From positions 1-64,000 of the forward strand of contig CACWLC010000012.1 of NCBI GenBank assembly GCA_902761605.1: DNA of 64,000 nucleotides. Reading direction: 5' to 3'. The DNA is from an uncultured Prevotellaceae bacterium. Lineage in GTDB: Bacteria; Bacteroidota; Bacteroidia; Bacteroidales; Bacteroidaceae. Below are positions 26,553 through 33,944 of this stretch, piece by piece. The notes under the pieces are model-generated. The model searched no databases and was not told the origin of the DNA. It was given only the letters and a program-made list of their open reading frames with translations. The first letter of the stretch is position 1, and each line of letters starts with the position of its first letter. The translations under genes were made by a program, and so were the position numbers.

Positions 26553-27470
26553 ATGAAATTACTAAAATCCTTATTCACCATCACATTGCTCCTTCTCATC
26601 GTTTCCTGTGGAAAAGACGAGAGCGATTCACAGCCGTCAGGCATCAAGAAAAACGATAATAAGAACTCCACTAGTATTTATCCTGAGGCCTCACGTATGG
26701 AAATGCCTAAGCTGAAGGGAGGACAGAGCATACTGCTGGTTCATAAGACCAACGACAAATATGATCCTGACGGAATAAACTACTGCGTAGAGTGGGATAA
26801 GGAAAAAAAATCCCAGCGCTGGTCTTGTTACCAGATGACCCAGAACTCTAACAAGCAGAATGCAAACCGCTATTATGGCAACCCTCAATATCCCTTCGAC
26901 CCGGAACTGCCCTCAGGTGCATATTTCGACACAGACCTTTTCTACGGCTCCGGCTTTGATCATGGACATATCTGCCCTTCAAATGATCGCAGATTCTCAG
27001 AACAGACTAATTACCAGACGTTCTATCTCACCAATATGCAACCTCAGTATAGTGTCTTTAACGGTAGCGCAGATGGCTTACAGAACCAGAGTCTGTGGCT
27101 TCAGATGGAGAACTTCATTCATGGTCTTGTAGGAAAGTTGAGAACTACTGATACACTTTACGTGTGCAGAGGCGGCACTATCGACAATGACAATATTCTC
27201 ATGCGTATAAAGGACCAGCTCATCGTGCCCAAGTATTTCTTCTCTGCTGCTTTACTGAAAAACAGCCTGGGATATAAGGCCATCGCCTTCTGGTTTGATC
27301 ATTCAAACACTCCTGTTGAGAACCTCAAGCTCAGCACTTACGTAAAGAATATCCGTCAACTGGAGACCCTCACAGGCATCGACTTCTTCTGTAACCTCGA
27401 CGACGAGACAGAGGAACACGTAGAGACTCTCGACCCGAAGAATATCATCACCTCCTGGGGAGTAAAATAG
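26553..27470 (+). CDS. DNA/RNA non-specific endonuclease lipoprotein (NUC1 type)
   Basis: Exported nuclease expected to cut DNA and RNA without sequence preference, 305 residues. The lipoprotein signal has LLIVSC with Cys at residue 19. The beta-beta-alpha metal core carries FDHGHICPSNDR (D136, H137, G138, H139), the DRGH motif with His in place of Arg. It also has TNMQPQ with N161 and a later QMEN block. Lipidation suggests an outer-membrane-attached enzyme. It follows rpmE2 by 87 bp without its own promoter, so it may depend on read-through. With the EEP nuclease, the OB lipoproteins and udk, it makes a third nucleic-acid-linked function within 9 kb. Confidence 0.88.
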   Translation: MKLLKSLFTITLLLLIVSCGKDESDSQPSGIKKNDNKNSTSIYPEASRMEMPKLKGGQSILLVHKTNDKYDPDGINYCVEWDKEKKSQRWSCYQMTQNSNKQNANRYYGNPQYPFDPELPSGAYFDTDLFYGSGFDHGHICPSNDRRFSEQTNYQTFYLTNMQPQYSVFNGSADGLQNQSLWLQMENFIHGLVGKLRTTDTLYVCRGGTIDNDNILMRIKDQLIVPKYFFSAALLKNSLGYKAIAFWFDHSNTPVENLKLSTYVKNIRQLETLTGIDFFCNLDDETEEHVETLDPKNIITSWGVK

Positions 27471-27496
27471 TTAAAAAATACCAAGAGCCGGAAAAA

Positions 27497-27531
27497 TTTA
27501 TCATTTATCATTTATCGTTTATCATTTATTT
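27497..27531. repeat. 7-bp-period tandem repeat (TTTATCA type)
   Basis: Heptamers TTTATCA, TTTATCA, TTTATCG, TTTATCA, TTTATTT run directly into the gpx promoter. It shares TTTATCGTTTATCATTT with 16791-16818. Confidence 0.8.
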
Positions 27532-27533
27532 TG

Positions 27534-27541
27534 TAAATTTG
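27534..27541 (+). promoter_or_regulatory. -7 element of the gpx-trxB operon
   Basis: TAAATTTG, 37 bp before the start codon, directly after the heptamer repeat. Confidence 0.5.
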
Positions 27542-27578
27542 TACCCACGAATCTACACATATATTTAATATATAGATA

Positions 27579-28130
27579 ATGAAGACTATTTATGAATTCT
27601 CTGTCAAAGACAGAAAAGGCAAGGACGTATCCCTCAAGGAGTACGCCAACGAAGTGTTGCTCATCGTGAATACCGCCACAAAGTGTGGTTTCACCCCTCA
27701 GTACGACGAACTCGAGAAGCTCTACGAGAAATTTCACGCCCAGGGTTTCGAGATACTCGACTTCCCCTGCAACCAGTTCGGACAGCAGGCACCTGGCACA
27801 GACGAGAGCATCCATGAGTTCTGTAAGCTCAACTTCGGTACAGAGTTCCCCCGTTTCAAGAAGGTAAAGGTAAATGGCGACGATGCCGAGCCCCTCTTCA
27901 AGATGCTTAAGGAAGAGAAAGGCTTTGCCGGCTGGGATATGGAGCATCCTATCGCACACATCCTCGACGATATGCTCTCAAAGGCAGACCCCAACTACAA
28001 GGATAATTCCGATATCAAGTGGAACTTCACCAAATTCCTCATCAACAAGAAGGGTCAGGTAGTAGCTCGTTTTGAGCCTACCGAGAAGATTGAGAACATC
28101 GAAAAGCAAATAGAAGAGCTTTTAAAGTAA
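27579..28130 (+). CDS. Glutathione peroxidase family (thioredoxin-dependent) peroxidase
   Basis: Reduces hydrogen peroxide or lipid hydroperoxides. The 183-residue protein has the peroxidatic Cys at residue 36 (NTATKCGFTPQY), the Gln in LDFPCNQFG, and the Trp/Asn in KWNFTKFL, the full catalytic tetrad. Cys replaces the selenocysteine of animal enzymes. Its stop overlaps the trxB start (TAATG), which suggests thioredoxin rather than glutathione as reductant. No signal peptide, so cytosolic. Confidence 0.92.
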   Translation: MKTIYEFSVKDRKGKDVSLKEYANEVLLIVNTATKCGFTPQYDELEKLYEKFHAQGFEILDFPCNQFGQQAPGTDESIHEFCKLNFGTEFPRFKKVKVNGDDAEPLFKMLKEEKGFAGWDMEHPIAHILDDMLSKADPNYKDNSDIKWNFTKFLINKKGQVVARFEPTEKIENIEKQIEELLK

Positions 28131-29062
28131 TGGAGCATACAAAATGTTTGATTATAGGCAGCGGTCCTGCAGGATATACCGCTGCCATTTATTCTAGTCG
28201 CGCAAACCTCAGTCCTATAGAGTATTGCGGCATGCAGCCAGGCGGTCAACTCACCCAGACCACTGAGGTGGAGAATTTTCCCGGCTATCCCCAGGGAGTC
28301 GATGGCAATCAGATGATGATGGACCTCAGGGAACAGGCAGAGCGTTTCGGAACAGACATCCGCGACGGAGAGATTGTCAAGGTAGACTTCTCCAAGGCCC
28401 CATATCTCTGTACAGCCGATGATGGCACAGAGATCGAGGCCGATACCGTTATCATCGCCACAGGAGCGTCAGCAAAGTATCTGGGTCTCGACGACGAGCG
28501 CAAATACAATGGTCAGGGAGTATCAGCCTGTGCCACCTGCGACGGATTCTTCTATCGTAAGAAGACTGTAGCCGTTGTCGGAGGCGGTGATACCGCCTGC
28601 GAGGATGCCCTTTATCTCTCCGGCCTCGCAAAGAAAGTTTACCTCATCGTCCGCAAACCATTCCTCCGTGCCTCTCAGGTGATGCAGCAGCGTGTCAAGT
28701 CGGCTGAGAACATCGAGATACTCTTTGAGCACAACACCCTTGGTCTTTTTGGCGAGAACGGTGTTGAAGGAGCCCATTTGGTAAAACGTAAGGGCGAGCC
28801 CGACGAAGAGCTTGTTGACATCGCTATCGACGGATTCTTCCTCGCCATAGGCCACAAGCCCAACACTGATATCTTCAAGGAGTGGCTCGATACCGACGAA
28901 GTGGGATATCTTAAGAAGATTGATGGTACACCAAAGACAAAGATTCCTGGAATCTTCGTTGCCGGCGATTGTGCCGACCCAGTTTACCGTCAGGCTATCT
29001 CTGCAGCCGGTTCTGGTTGCCAGGCTGCCATCGAGGCAGAGAGATATCTCCTCAACAGGTAA
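28130..29062 (+). CDS. trxB: Thioredoxin-disulfide reductase
   Basis: NADPH-dependent flavoprotein that reduces thioredoxin, 310 residues, normal length. The FAD site IIGSGPAGYTAAIYSSR is at the N terminus; the redox pair CATC is at residues 134-137; the NADPH site is VVGGGDTACEDALYLS; the C-terminal FAD motif is GIFVAGDC. It is translationally coupled to the peroxidase gene upstream and closed by a terminator. Confidence 0.96.
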   Translation: MEHTKCLIIGSGPAGYTAAIYSSRANLSPIEYCGMQPGGQLTQTTEVENFPGYPQGVDGNQMMMDLREQAERFGTDIRDGEIVKVDFSKAPYLCTADDGTEIEADTVIIATGASAKYLGLDDERKYNGQGVSACATCDGFFYRKKTVAVVGGGDTACEDALYLSGLAKKVYLIVRKPFLRASQVMQQRVKSAENIEILFEHNTLGLFGENGVEGAHLVKRKGEPDEELVDIAIDGFFLAIGHKPNTDIFKEWLDTDEVGYLKKIDGTPKTKIPGIFVAGDCADPVYRQAISAAGSGCQAAIEAERYLLNR

Positions 29063-29082
29063 ACCATTACCCTATATAACAA

Positions 29083-29114
29083 GAAAAAGGCTCGTTTCAC
29101 AACGGGCCTTTTTC
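29083..29114 (+). terminator. Terminator of gpx-trxB
   Basis: AAAAAGGCTCG (29084-29094) pairs with CGGGCCTTTTT (29103-29113) around an 8-base loop, 20 bp after the trxB stop. Confidence 0.85.
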
Positions 29115-29236
29115 GTGTGTTAATTTCTAATTTAAAAAATTAATCAACCATAAACCTTAACCATTAAAAATCTTTTCTGGTGCAAAGATAGTAGTTATTA
29201 ATAAAACATGGGTTGAGTTTTCATTATAATAGGTTT

Positions 29237-29260
29237 AAAATGCGTTATTTCACGCATTTT
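29237..29260. promoter_or_regulatory. Inverted repeat, possible operator
   Basis: AAAATGCGT (29237-29245) and ACGCATTTT (29252-29260) form a perfect 9-bp inverted repeat with a 6-base gap. It lies about 90 bp upstream of the -7 element, a plausible place for a regulator dimer. Confidence 0.45.
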
Positions 29261-29347
29261 TACCATAAAATCACGAATTTTAAACCAAAATAGCACCAAA
29301 AATACCACTTTCCCCGATATTTTTGTCGCTTTTTCGATATTTTTTCT

Positions 29348-29355
29348 TATTTTTG
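29348..29355 (+). promoter_or_regulatory. -7 element of the hybrid regulator gene
   Basis: TATTTTTG, 20 bp before the ATG. The transcript leader would be only about 13-14 bases. Confidence 0.5.
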
Positions 29356-29375
29356 CACCAAGAAAATTAATCGCT

Positions 29376-31061
29376 ATGGGTGTTTATGACATTCTAAACA
29401 TTTTGATTCTGATCATTCTGGCGGCACTTTTTCTCATCGGAAGAGAGCTGTACCTGAAAAGTGTGAGGGTAAGACAGCGCCTTCAGATGGAAAAGGTATT
29501 CACAAATATCACCCATGAGCTCCTTACCCCACTAACGGTTGTCTCTGCCTCAGTAGACCAGCTGCGTGAGGAATCCCCCGAACATAATCATCAGTACGAC
29601 ATGATGCAGATGAACATCCAGCGTATGGTACGTCTACTGCAACAGATCCTCGAGACCAGCAAGTCGCAGGCTGGAGAGCTGAAGCTTCAGGTGGCCTATG
29701 GCGATGTAATGAAATACATCTACGACACAGCCCTCTGTCTACAGCCAATGATGACTAAAAAGGGCATCGACTTCAACATCAAATGTACCCCAGAAAGCAT
29801 GATGGGATGGATAGACACCGATAAACTCGACAAGATCATCTACAATCTCATCTCCAACGCAGCAAAATACACCAGCGAAGGCGAGATATCACTCGAGGTG
29901 CAGACAAGCCGTAACTACGACTTTATATTTATTAATGTACGCGATACCGGATGCGGCATTCCTCAAGACAAACAAAAACACCTCTTCCAGCGTTTCTACG
30001 ACGGAGAATACCGCCACCATAATAACATAGGTACAGGTCTGGGACTTGCCCTCACCCGCGACCTGGTGGTACTCCATCATGGCAATATTACTTTCAAGAG
30101 CGAGAAAGACAAAGGTACCACATTCACTGTCATCCTCCCCATCACCAAGGAGGCTTTCAGTCCTAAGGAACGTGACGAAGAGCACAGGATCGACCTCAAC
30201 ATCGCAAAAAATGCCATTGTCGACATCAAGACCGAGGTTCCCGACATCAACAAGAGCACTTTTGTAAGTGCCACCGATGATGACGAAAAAAGCAATATCC
30301 TTATCTCTGAGGACAATCCCGAGCTCCTTATGCTAATGTATCAGGCACTGAAAAACCAGTACCACGTTTTTGTGGCCCAGAGCGGTAAGCAGGCCCTCGA
30401 CATTATCCATAAGACCCGTATCCACCTCATCGTATCAGATATCATGATGGCAGATATGGACGGACTTCAGCTGACAGAGACAATAAAGAGCGACCCCGTC
30501 TACAGTTACCTGCCCATCATCCTCATTACTGCCAACACTCAGGAAGAATCCCGTGAAGAGGCTCTCCGTATCGGTGCCGACGAGTATCTCACCAAACCCT
30601 TCCGTCTTGGCGACCTCAAGCTGCGCATCGAGAATATCATTGCCAACCGCAAGCGTGCCCTCCAGGAATCCCAAGGTCAGATGACAGAGTCGATTGCCGA
30701 CCTCCCCCCTACTCCAGAACAGGAATTCCTGAAGAGAGCCCTCGACTGTCTGCGCGAACATCTCGACGATGCCGACTACGACCGCGACACCTTCGCTGCC
30801 GACATGGGAGCCAGCGCCTCAAGCCTCTACAACAAGCTCCGTGCCATCACCGGCATGAATGTGAGCACCTTTATCCGTGATGCCCGCATGAAAGAGGCGA
30901 AACGTCTGGCAGAGGCCAATCCCAACATCCGTGTCAGCGATCTCGCCTATCGTGTGGGCTTCCAGGACCCGAAGTATTTCTCCACCTGTTTCAAGAAGCA
31001 GTTCGGTATCCAGCCCAAGGAGTTCCTCGAGGGCTTACAACCGCCAAACACAAAAAAATAG
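29376..31061 (+). CDS. Hybrid sensor kinase / receiver / AraC-type DNA-binding regulator
   Basis: One-protein two-component system, 561 residues. A single N-terminal membrane helix (about 6-22) is followed at once by HisKA with H47 (TNITHELLTPL). The HATPase domain has NLISNAAKYT, DTGCGIPQ and GTGLGLAL. A receiver domain has D355 (VSDIMM), and a C-terminal AraC helix-turn-helix pair (about 475-553) ends near GFQDPKYFSTCFKKQFG. The layout is that of Bacteroidota hybrid two-component systems but lacks their large periplasmic sensor (beta-propeller and Y_Y_Y domains), so it must sense through the membrane, the cytosol or a partner. No obvious target operon adjoins it; autoregulation through the upstream inverted repeat is possible. 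Confidence 0.92.
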   Translation: MGVYDILNILILIILAALFLIGRELYLKSVRVRQRLQMEKVFTNITHELLTPLTVVSASVDQLREESPEHNHQYDMMQMNIQRMVRLLQQILETSKSQAGELKLQVAYGDVMKYIYDTALCLQPMMTKKGIDFNIKCTPESMMGWIDTDKLDKIIYNLISNAAKYTSEGEISLEVQTSRNYDFIFINVRDTGCGIPQDKQKHLFQRFYDGEYRHHNNIGTGLGLALTRDLVVLHHGNITFKSEKDKGTTFTVILPITKEAFSPKERDEEHRIDLNIAKNAIVDIKTEVPDINKSTFVSATDDDEKSNILISEDNPELLMLMYQALKNQYHVFVAQSGKQALDIIHKTRIHLIVSDIMMADMDGLQLTETIKSDPVYSYLPIILITANTQEESREEALRIGADEYLTKPFRLGDLKLRIENIIANRKRALQESQGQMTESIADLPPTPEQEFLKRALDCLREHLDDADYDRDTFAADMGASASSLYNKLRAITGMNVSTFIRDARMKEAKRLAEANPNIRVSDLAYRVGFQDPKYFSTCFKKQFGIQPKEFLEGLQPPNTKK

Positions 31062-31090
31062 GCGCCAAAGTGCATTTTTCTTTCATTTTA

Positions 31091-31122
31091 TTTGGTTGTT
31101 TCAAGGAAAACCTTTAATTTTG
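31091..31122 (+). promoter_or_regulatory. Promoter of the trpB2 leader
   Basis: TTTG at 31091-31094 and TAATTTTG at 31115-31122, spaced 20 bp. Transcription would start near 31129, 14 bases before the leader peptide ATG. Confidence 0.7.
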
Positions 31123-31142
31123 CAGCCGTAAACATTAAAAAG

Positions 31143-31190
31143 ATGACAAATTGTAACTTCGCATATTGGTGGTGGTGCTCAAGACAATAA
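31143..31190 (+). CDS. trp leader peptide (attenuator)
   Basis: A 15-codon reading frame encoding MTNCNFAYWWWCSRQ, with three consecutive Trp codons (31167-31175), sits between a consensus promoter and a terminator upstream of a tryptophan synthase gene. This is the expected form of a ribosome-sensing attenuator: scarcity of charged tRNA-Trp stalls the ribosome at the Trp codons and alters downstream RNA pairing. Trp is the rarest codon, so a chance WWW in a 15-codon frame at this spot is unlikely. There is no Shine-Dalgarno sequence, usual for this phylum. Confidence 0.85.
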   Translation: MTNCNFAYWWWCSRQ

Positions 31191-31197
31191 CAGTCGT

Positions 31198-31271
31198 GAG
31201 GCGCAACCCGTGTAGAGTAACAACATAAAATCACAAAGAGGTCTGCCGTTCTTGCGACAGGCCTCTTTTAA
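31198..31271 (+). promoter_or_regulatory. trp attenuator: terminator hairpin and candidate antiterminator
   Basis: AAAGAGGTCTG (31235-31245) pairs with CAGGCCTCTTT (31258-31268) through 11 bp, with one G-U pair, followed by TAATAT. This is a Rho-independent terminator 56 bp before trpB2. GAGGC at 31198-31202, just after the leader stop, can pair with GCCTC at 31261-31265 and would break the terminator, making it a candidate antiterminator. The alternative pairing is short and was not folded by computation. Confidence 0.75.
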
Positions 31272-31324
31272 TATAAATGCATGCGTATAAATAATATAAA
31301 GAACTTCTAAAAAAATTAAGAGTT

Positions 31325-32677
31325 ATGAAACAGAAGAAATTCATCCTTCAGGAGAGTGAGATTCCCAAACAGTGGTACAACATCCAGGCCGACATGCCCA
31401 ACAAGCCCATGCCGCCTCTGAATCCAAAGACCAAGGAGCCACTGACTGTTGACGACCTCGCGCATATCTTCCCCCGTGAGTGCTGTGTGCAGGAGCTTGA
31501 CACGGAGCACCGATGGATTGATATCCCCGAGGATGTGCTCGAGAAATACTCATACTACCGTTCTACCCCGCTGGTACGTGCCTATGCCCTCGAAGAGGCC
31601 CTCGGCACCCCTGCCCATATCTATTTCAAGAACGAGAGTACCAACCCCTTAGGTTCGCACAAGATCAACTCTGCCCTGCCCCAGTGCTACTACGCCAAGC
31701 AGGAAGGCACCACTAACGTCACCACCGAGACAGGTGCCGGCCAGTGGGGTATGGCCCTCAGCTATGCTGCCAAGCTCTACGGACTCGAAGCAGCAGTTTA
31801 TCAGGTGAAGATCACCATGCAGCAGAAGCCCTATCGTTCTACCGTCATGCGTACCTTCGGTGCCGCTGTCACAGGTTCTCCTTCAATGTCTACCCGCGCT
31901 GGTAAGGACATCATCACCCGCGATCCTATGCATCCAGGTTCTCTTGGTACTGCCATCTCTGAGGCTGTCGAGCTGGCCACCACCACTCCTAACTGTAAAT
32001 ACACTCTTGGCTCGGTGCTCAACCACGTAGGTCTGCATCAGACCATCATCGGTCTCGAGGCAGAGAAACAGATGCAGATGGCTGGCGAGTATCCCGACAT
32101 CGTGATCGGCTGTTTCGGTGGAGGTAGTAACTTCGGAGGTATCTCTTTCCCCTTCATGCGTCACAACCTGAGTGGAGAGCGTCATACGGAGTTCATCGCT
32201 GCCGAGCCCGACAGCTGTCCTAAGCTCACACGCGGCCAGTTCCGCTACGACTTCGGCGACGAGGCAGGCTATACCCCACTGCTCCCGATGTTCACCCTGG
32301 GACATAACTTCAAGCCATCAAATATCCACGCTGGCGGTCTGCGCTATCATGGTGCCGGCATGATTATCTCCCAGTTGATCAAGGACGACCTGATGCACGG
32401 TGTCGACATTCCTCAGCTCGAGACCTTCGAGGCCGGTATGCTCTTCGCCCGCACAGAGGGTATCATCCCTGCTCCTGAGAGCACCCACGCCATCGCTGCC
32501 GCCATCCGCGAGGCTAAGAAGTGCAAGGAGTCTGGCGAGGAGAAGGTCATCCTCTTCAACCTCTCTGGTCACGGCCTCATCGACATGCCAAGCTACGAGT
32601 CGTACATCAACGGCGACCTGCAGAACTACACCGTCACCGACGAGATGATTGCCAAGAACCTCGCAGAACTTGATTAA
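31325..32677 (+). CDS. trpB2: Tryptophan synthase beta chain-like protein (TrpB2)
   Basis: PLP enzyme joining indole and serine to form tryptophan. The 450-residue length, the N-terminal extension (WYNIQADMPNKPMPPLNP) and the EHRWIDIPEDV block mark the TrpB2 branch rather than the approximately 400-residue TrpB1. The PLP lysine is K113 in GSHKINSALPQ; the phosphate loop GCFGGGSNFGG is also clear. No trpA is adjacent. TrpB2 enzymes may act on free indole, for example as indole salvage. The Trp-codon leader and attenuator just upstream show that its expression follows tryptophan supply. A strong terminator follows. Confidence 0.94.
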   Translation: MKQKKFILQESEIPKQWYNIQADMPNKPMPPLNPKTKEPLTVDDLAHIFPRECCVQELDTEHRWIDIPEDVLEKYSYYRSTPLVRAYALEEALGTPAHIYFKNESTNPLGSHKINSALPQCYYAKQEGTTNVTTETGAGQWGMALSYAAKLYGLEAAVYQVKITMQQKPYRSTVMRTFGAAVTGSPSMSTRAGKDIITRDPMHPGSLGTAISEAVELATTTPNCKYTLGSVLNHVGLHQTIIGLEAEKQMQMAGEYPDIVIGCFGGGSNFGGISFPFMRHNLSGERHTEFIAAEPDSCPKLTRGQFRYDFGDEAGYTPLLPMFTLGHNFKPSNIHAGGLRYHGAGMIISQLIKDDLMHGVDIPQLETFEAGMLFARTEGIIPAPESTHAIAAAIREAKKCKESGEEKVILFNLSGHGLIDMPSYESYINGDLQNYTVTDEMIAKNLAELD

Positions 32678-32685
32678 TAAATTAG

Positions 32686-32711
32686 AATCCCCGCTGATGG
32701 CGGGGATTTTT
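32686..32711 (+). terminator. Terminator of trpB2
   Basis: AATCCCCGC (32686-32694) pairs with GCGGGGATT (32700-32708) around TGATG, followed by T residues. Confidence 0.9.
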
Positions 32712-32827
32712 GTTGTAAGAACGGACGAACGGACGATTGGACATCGGACGTTTTGGGGGTCTCGAAATATACGATGAAGCAACTACACGAAAAATAGGTT
32801 CAAAACATATCGATTTTGGCGATTTAA

Positions 32828-32859
32828 TTTGCAAGGACGATGAAATATTCGTACCTTTG
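32828..32859 (+). promoter_or_regulatory. Consensus promoter without an intact gene
   Basis: TTTG (32828-32831) and TACCTTTG (32852-32859) spaced 20 bp, nearly identical to the rpmE2 promoter. No intact reading frame lies in the next 380 bp. It may drive a small RNA or belong to a lost gene. Confidence 0.55.
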
Positions 32860-33009
32860 CATTGTCAAAGAAAAAAGGCGAAATTTGCGGCCTAACTAGG
32901 GAACAAAAATTATCAAGCGCGCGGATAAGTGTTTCAGGTAAAAAATAGTAACAACTAATAAAAAAAAACGATCTATTAAAAATTTAAAGAAAAGAATAGA
33001 ATAGAATTT

Positions 33010-33087
33010 TGGCATTGAAAGTAAAAGCAATAGGGAAGAAGAGTTCTTATTTTATCCTCGAAGCGACAAATTTTCAGGGGGGTGAGG
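33010..33087 (+). pseudogene. Possible 5' remnant of an HU-like DNA-binding protein gene
   Basis: A TTG-initiated frame reads LALKVKAIGKKSSYFILEA and stops at TAG after 25 codons. The first eight residues recall the MALKVKA start of Bacteroidota HU-like proteins, but the match is too short to be firm. It could also be noise. Confidence 0.25.
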
Positions 33088-33171
33088 ATTAGTTGTCGCC
33101 ATATCTGCCAATTGTCGTTATAAGTCGGGATGAAAATCACGAAAAAACTTTAAATCGGGAGAAATAGTTCA

Positions 33172-33179
33172 TAATTTTG
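33172..33179 (+). promoter_or_regulatory. -7 element of the degenerate M15 lipoprotein gene
   Basis: TAATTTTG, 66 bp before the ATG at 33246. Confidence 0.55.
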
Positions 33180-33245
33180 CAGTGTCGAAAAGACAAAAGA
33201 ACTTGTTTTTAGACATAAAGAAATAAGAAATAAAAAAATAGAATT

Positions 33246-33944
33246 ATGAAACAGATTATCAAATCGGCGATTATCGCCATCGCTTTTACAAGTGGTACAG
33301 TAATGTTCACATCATGTGACAAAGTTGTAGAAGATACAGTAGACGGACTGTTCAAGCCTCTCAATGACGCTGCGGAGGAATACGCGAAGGAAAGGAAGCA
33401 ACAGAACATGGACAACCTGTTTAACTGGCGAATCAGTAATGATACCGATCAGGAAGCCATCGACAAGTATGGTCTTGACAACTGCTTCCAGGTGACAGAG
33501 CTTAACTCCGCTTTCTGGGCAAGCTCGCAAGCTCCCGACGTAAATCCAGCTATCGACATCAACAACCTCCGTATGGTGCGCTGCCTGACACACAGCTATA
33601 ATAGCATCGCCATCTGCGGACTGATATGCGACAAGAGTATCGCATCTGACGTTGCATGGATATTCCGACAGTTGTTTGATGCGAATTACCAGATAAAGGA
33701 TGTCACCACTGCCGAGCATATATGCAAGGAGAATCTGACAGGTATGCACTACACATACGGATACTTCTTTGACATCAACAATCCCGAGAGCGCCACAGAA
33801 CTGGAGCGGCAGGGACTTAGCGTAACGATAAACGCCGGAAAGCCACTCGCAAGCGACGACCTCGCAGTGAAGCTGTTCAAGGAGAAGGGCTTCAAGTGGG
33901 GAGGTGACGAGCCTGAGGGTGACCCCAATTGCTTCAGCAAATAG
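33246..33944 (+). CDS. Lipoprotein resembling a degenerate M15 peptidase
   Basis: A 232-residue lipoprotein with lipobox MFTSC (Cys near residue 24). After a charged helical linker it aligns by eye with the M15 protein at 25429-26094: LRMVRCLTHSYN against LRYLRVLHWDYD, CDKSIASDVAWIFRQLFDA against CNKKIASKLVNIFRKLYEA, and LFKEKGFKWGG against LFIENGFSWGG. The zinc motif is altered: MHYTYGYFFDI has one extra residue between His and Asp, and the C-terminal zinc His (DYQHFEF in the paralogue) is replaced by DPNCFSK. It is probably not a peptidase and may bind wall peptides or serve another role. Its last 11 bp overlap the end of mfd, tail to tail. Confidence 0.75.
   Translation: MKQIIKSAIIAIAFTSGTVMFTSCDKVVEDTVDGLFKPLNDAAEEYAKERKQQNMDNLFNWRISNDTDQEAIDKYGLDNCFQVTELNSAFWASSQAPDVNPAIDINNLRMVRCLTHSYNSIAICGLICDKSIASDVAWIFRQLFDANYQIKDVTTAEHICKENLTGMHYTYGYFFDINNPESATELERQGLSVTINAGKPLASDDLAVKLFKEKGFKWGGDEPEGDPNCFSK

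Larger units (their letters stand above)
29115..29375. other. AT-rich non-coding region before the hybrid regulator
   Basis: No gene is visible. It contains a perfect 9-bp inverted repeat (29237-29260) and a promoter at 29348. The remainder is AT-rich with poly-T/poly-A runs. Confidence 0.7.
32709..33245. other. Long non-coding region with an orphan promoter
   Basis: 537 bp without a clear gene. Near 32721-32750 there is a short imperfect CGGACGA-type repeat. A consensus promoter lies at 32828-32859. A decayed-looking reading frame is at 33010-33087. An inverted repeat GCGACAA/TTGTCGC lies at 33063-33069/33093-33099. The promoter for the following lipoprotein is at 33172-33179. Confidence 0.7.
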
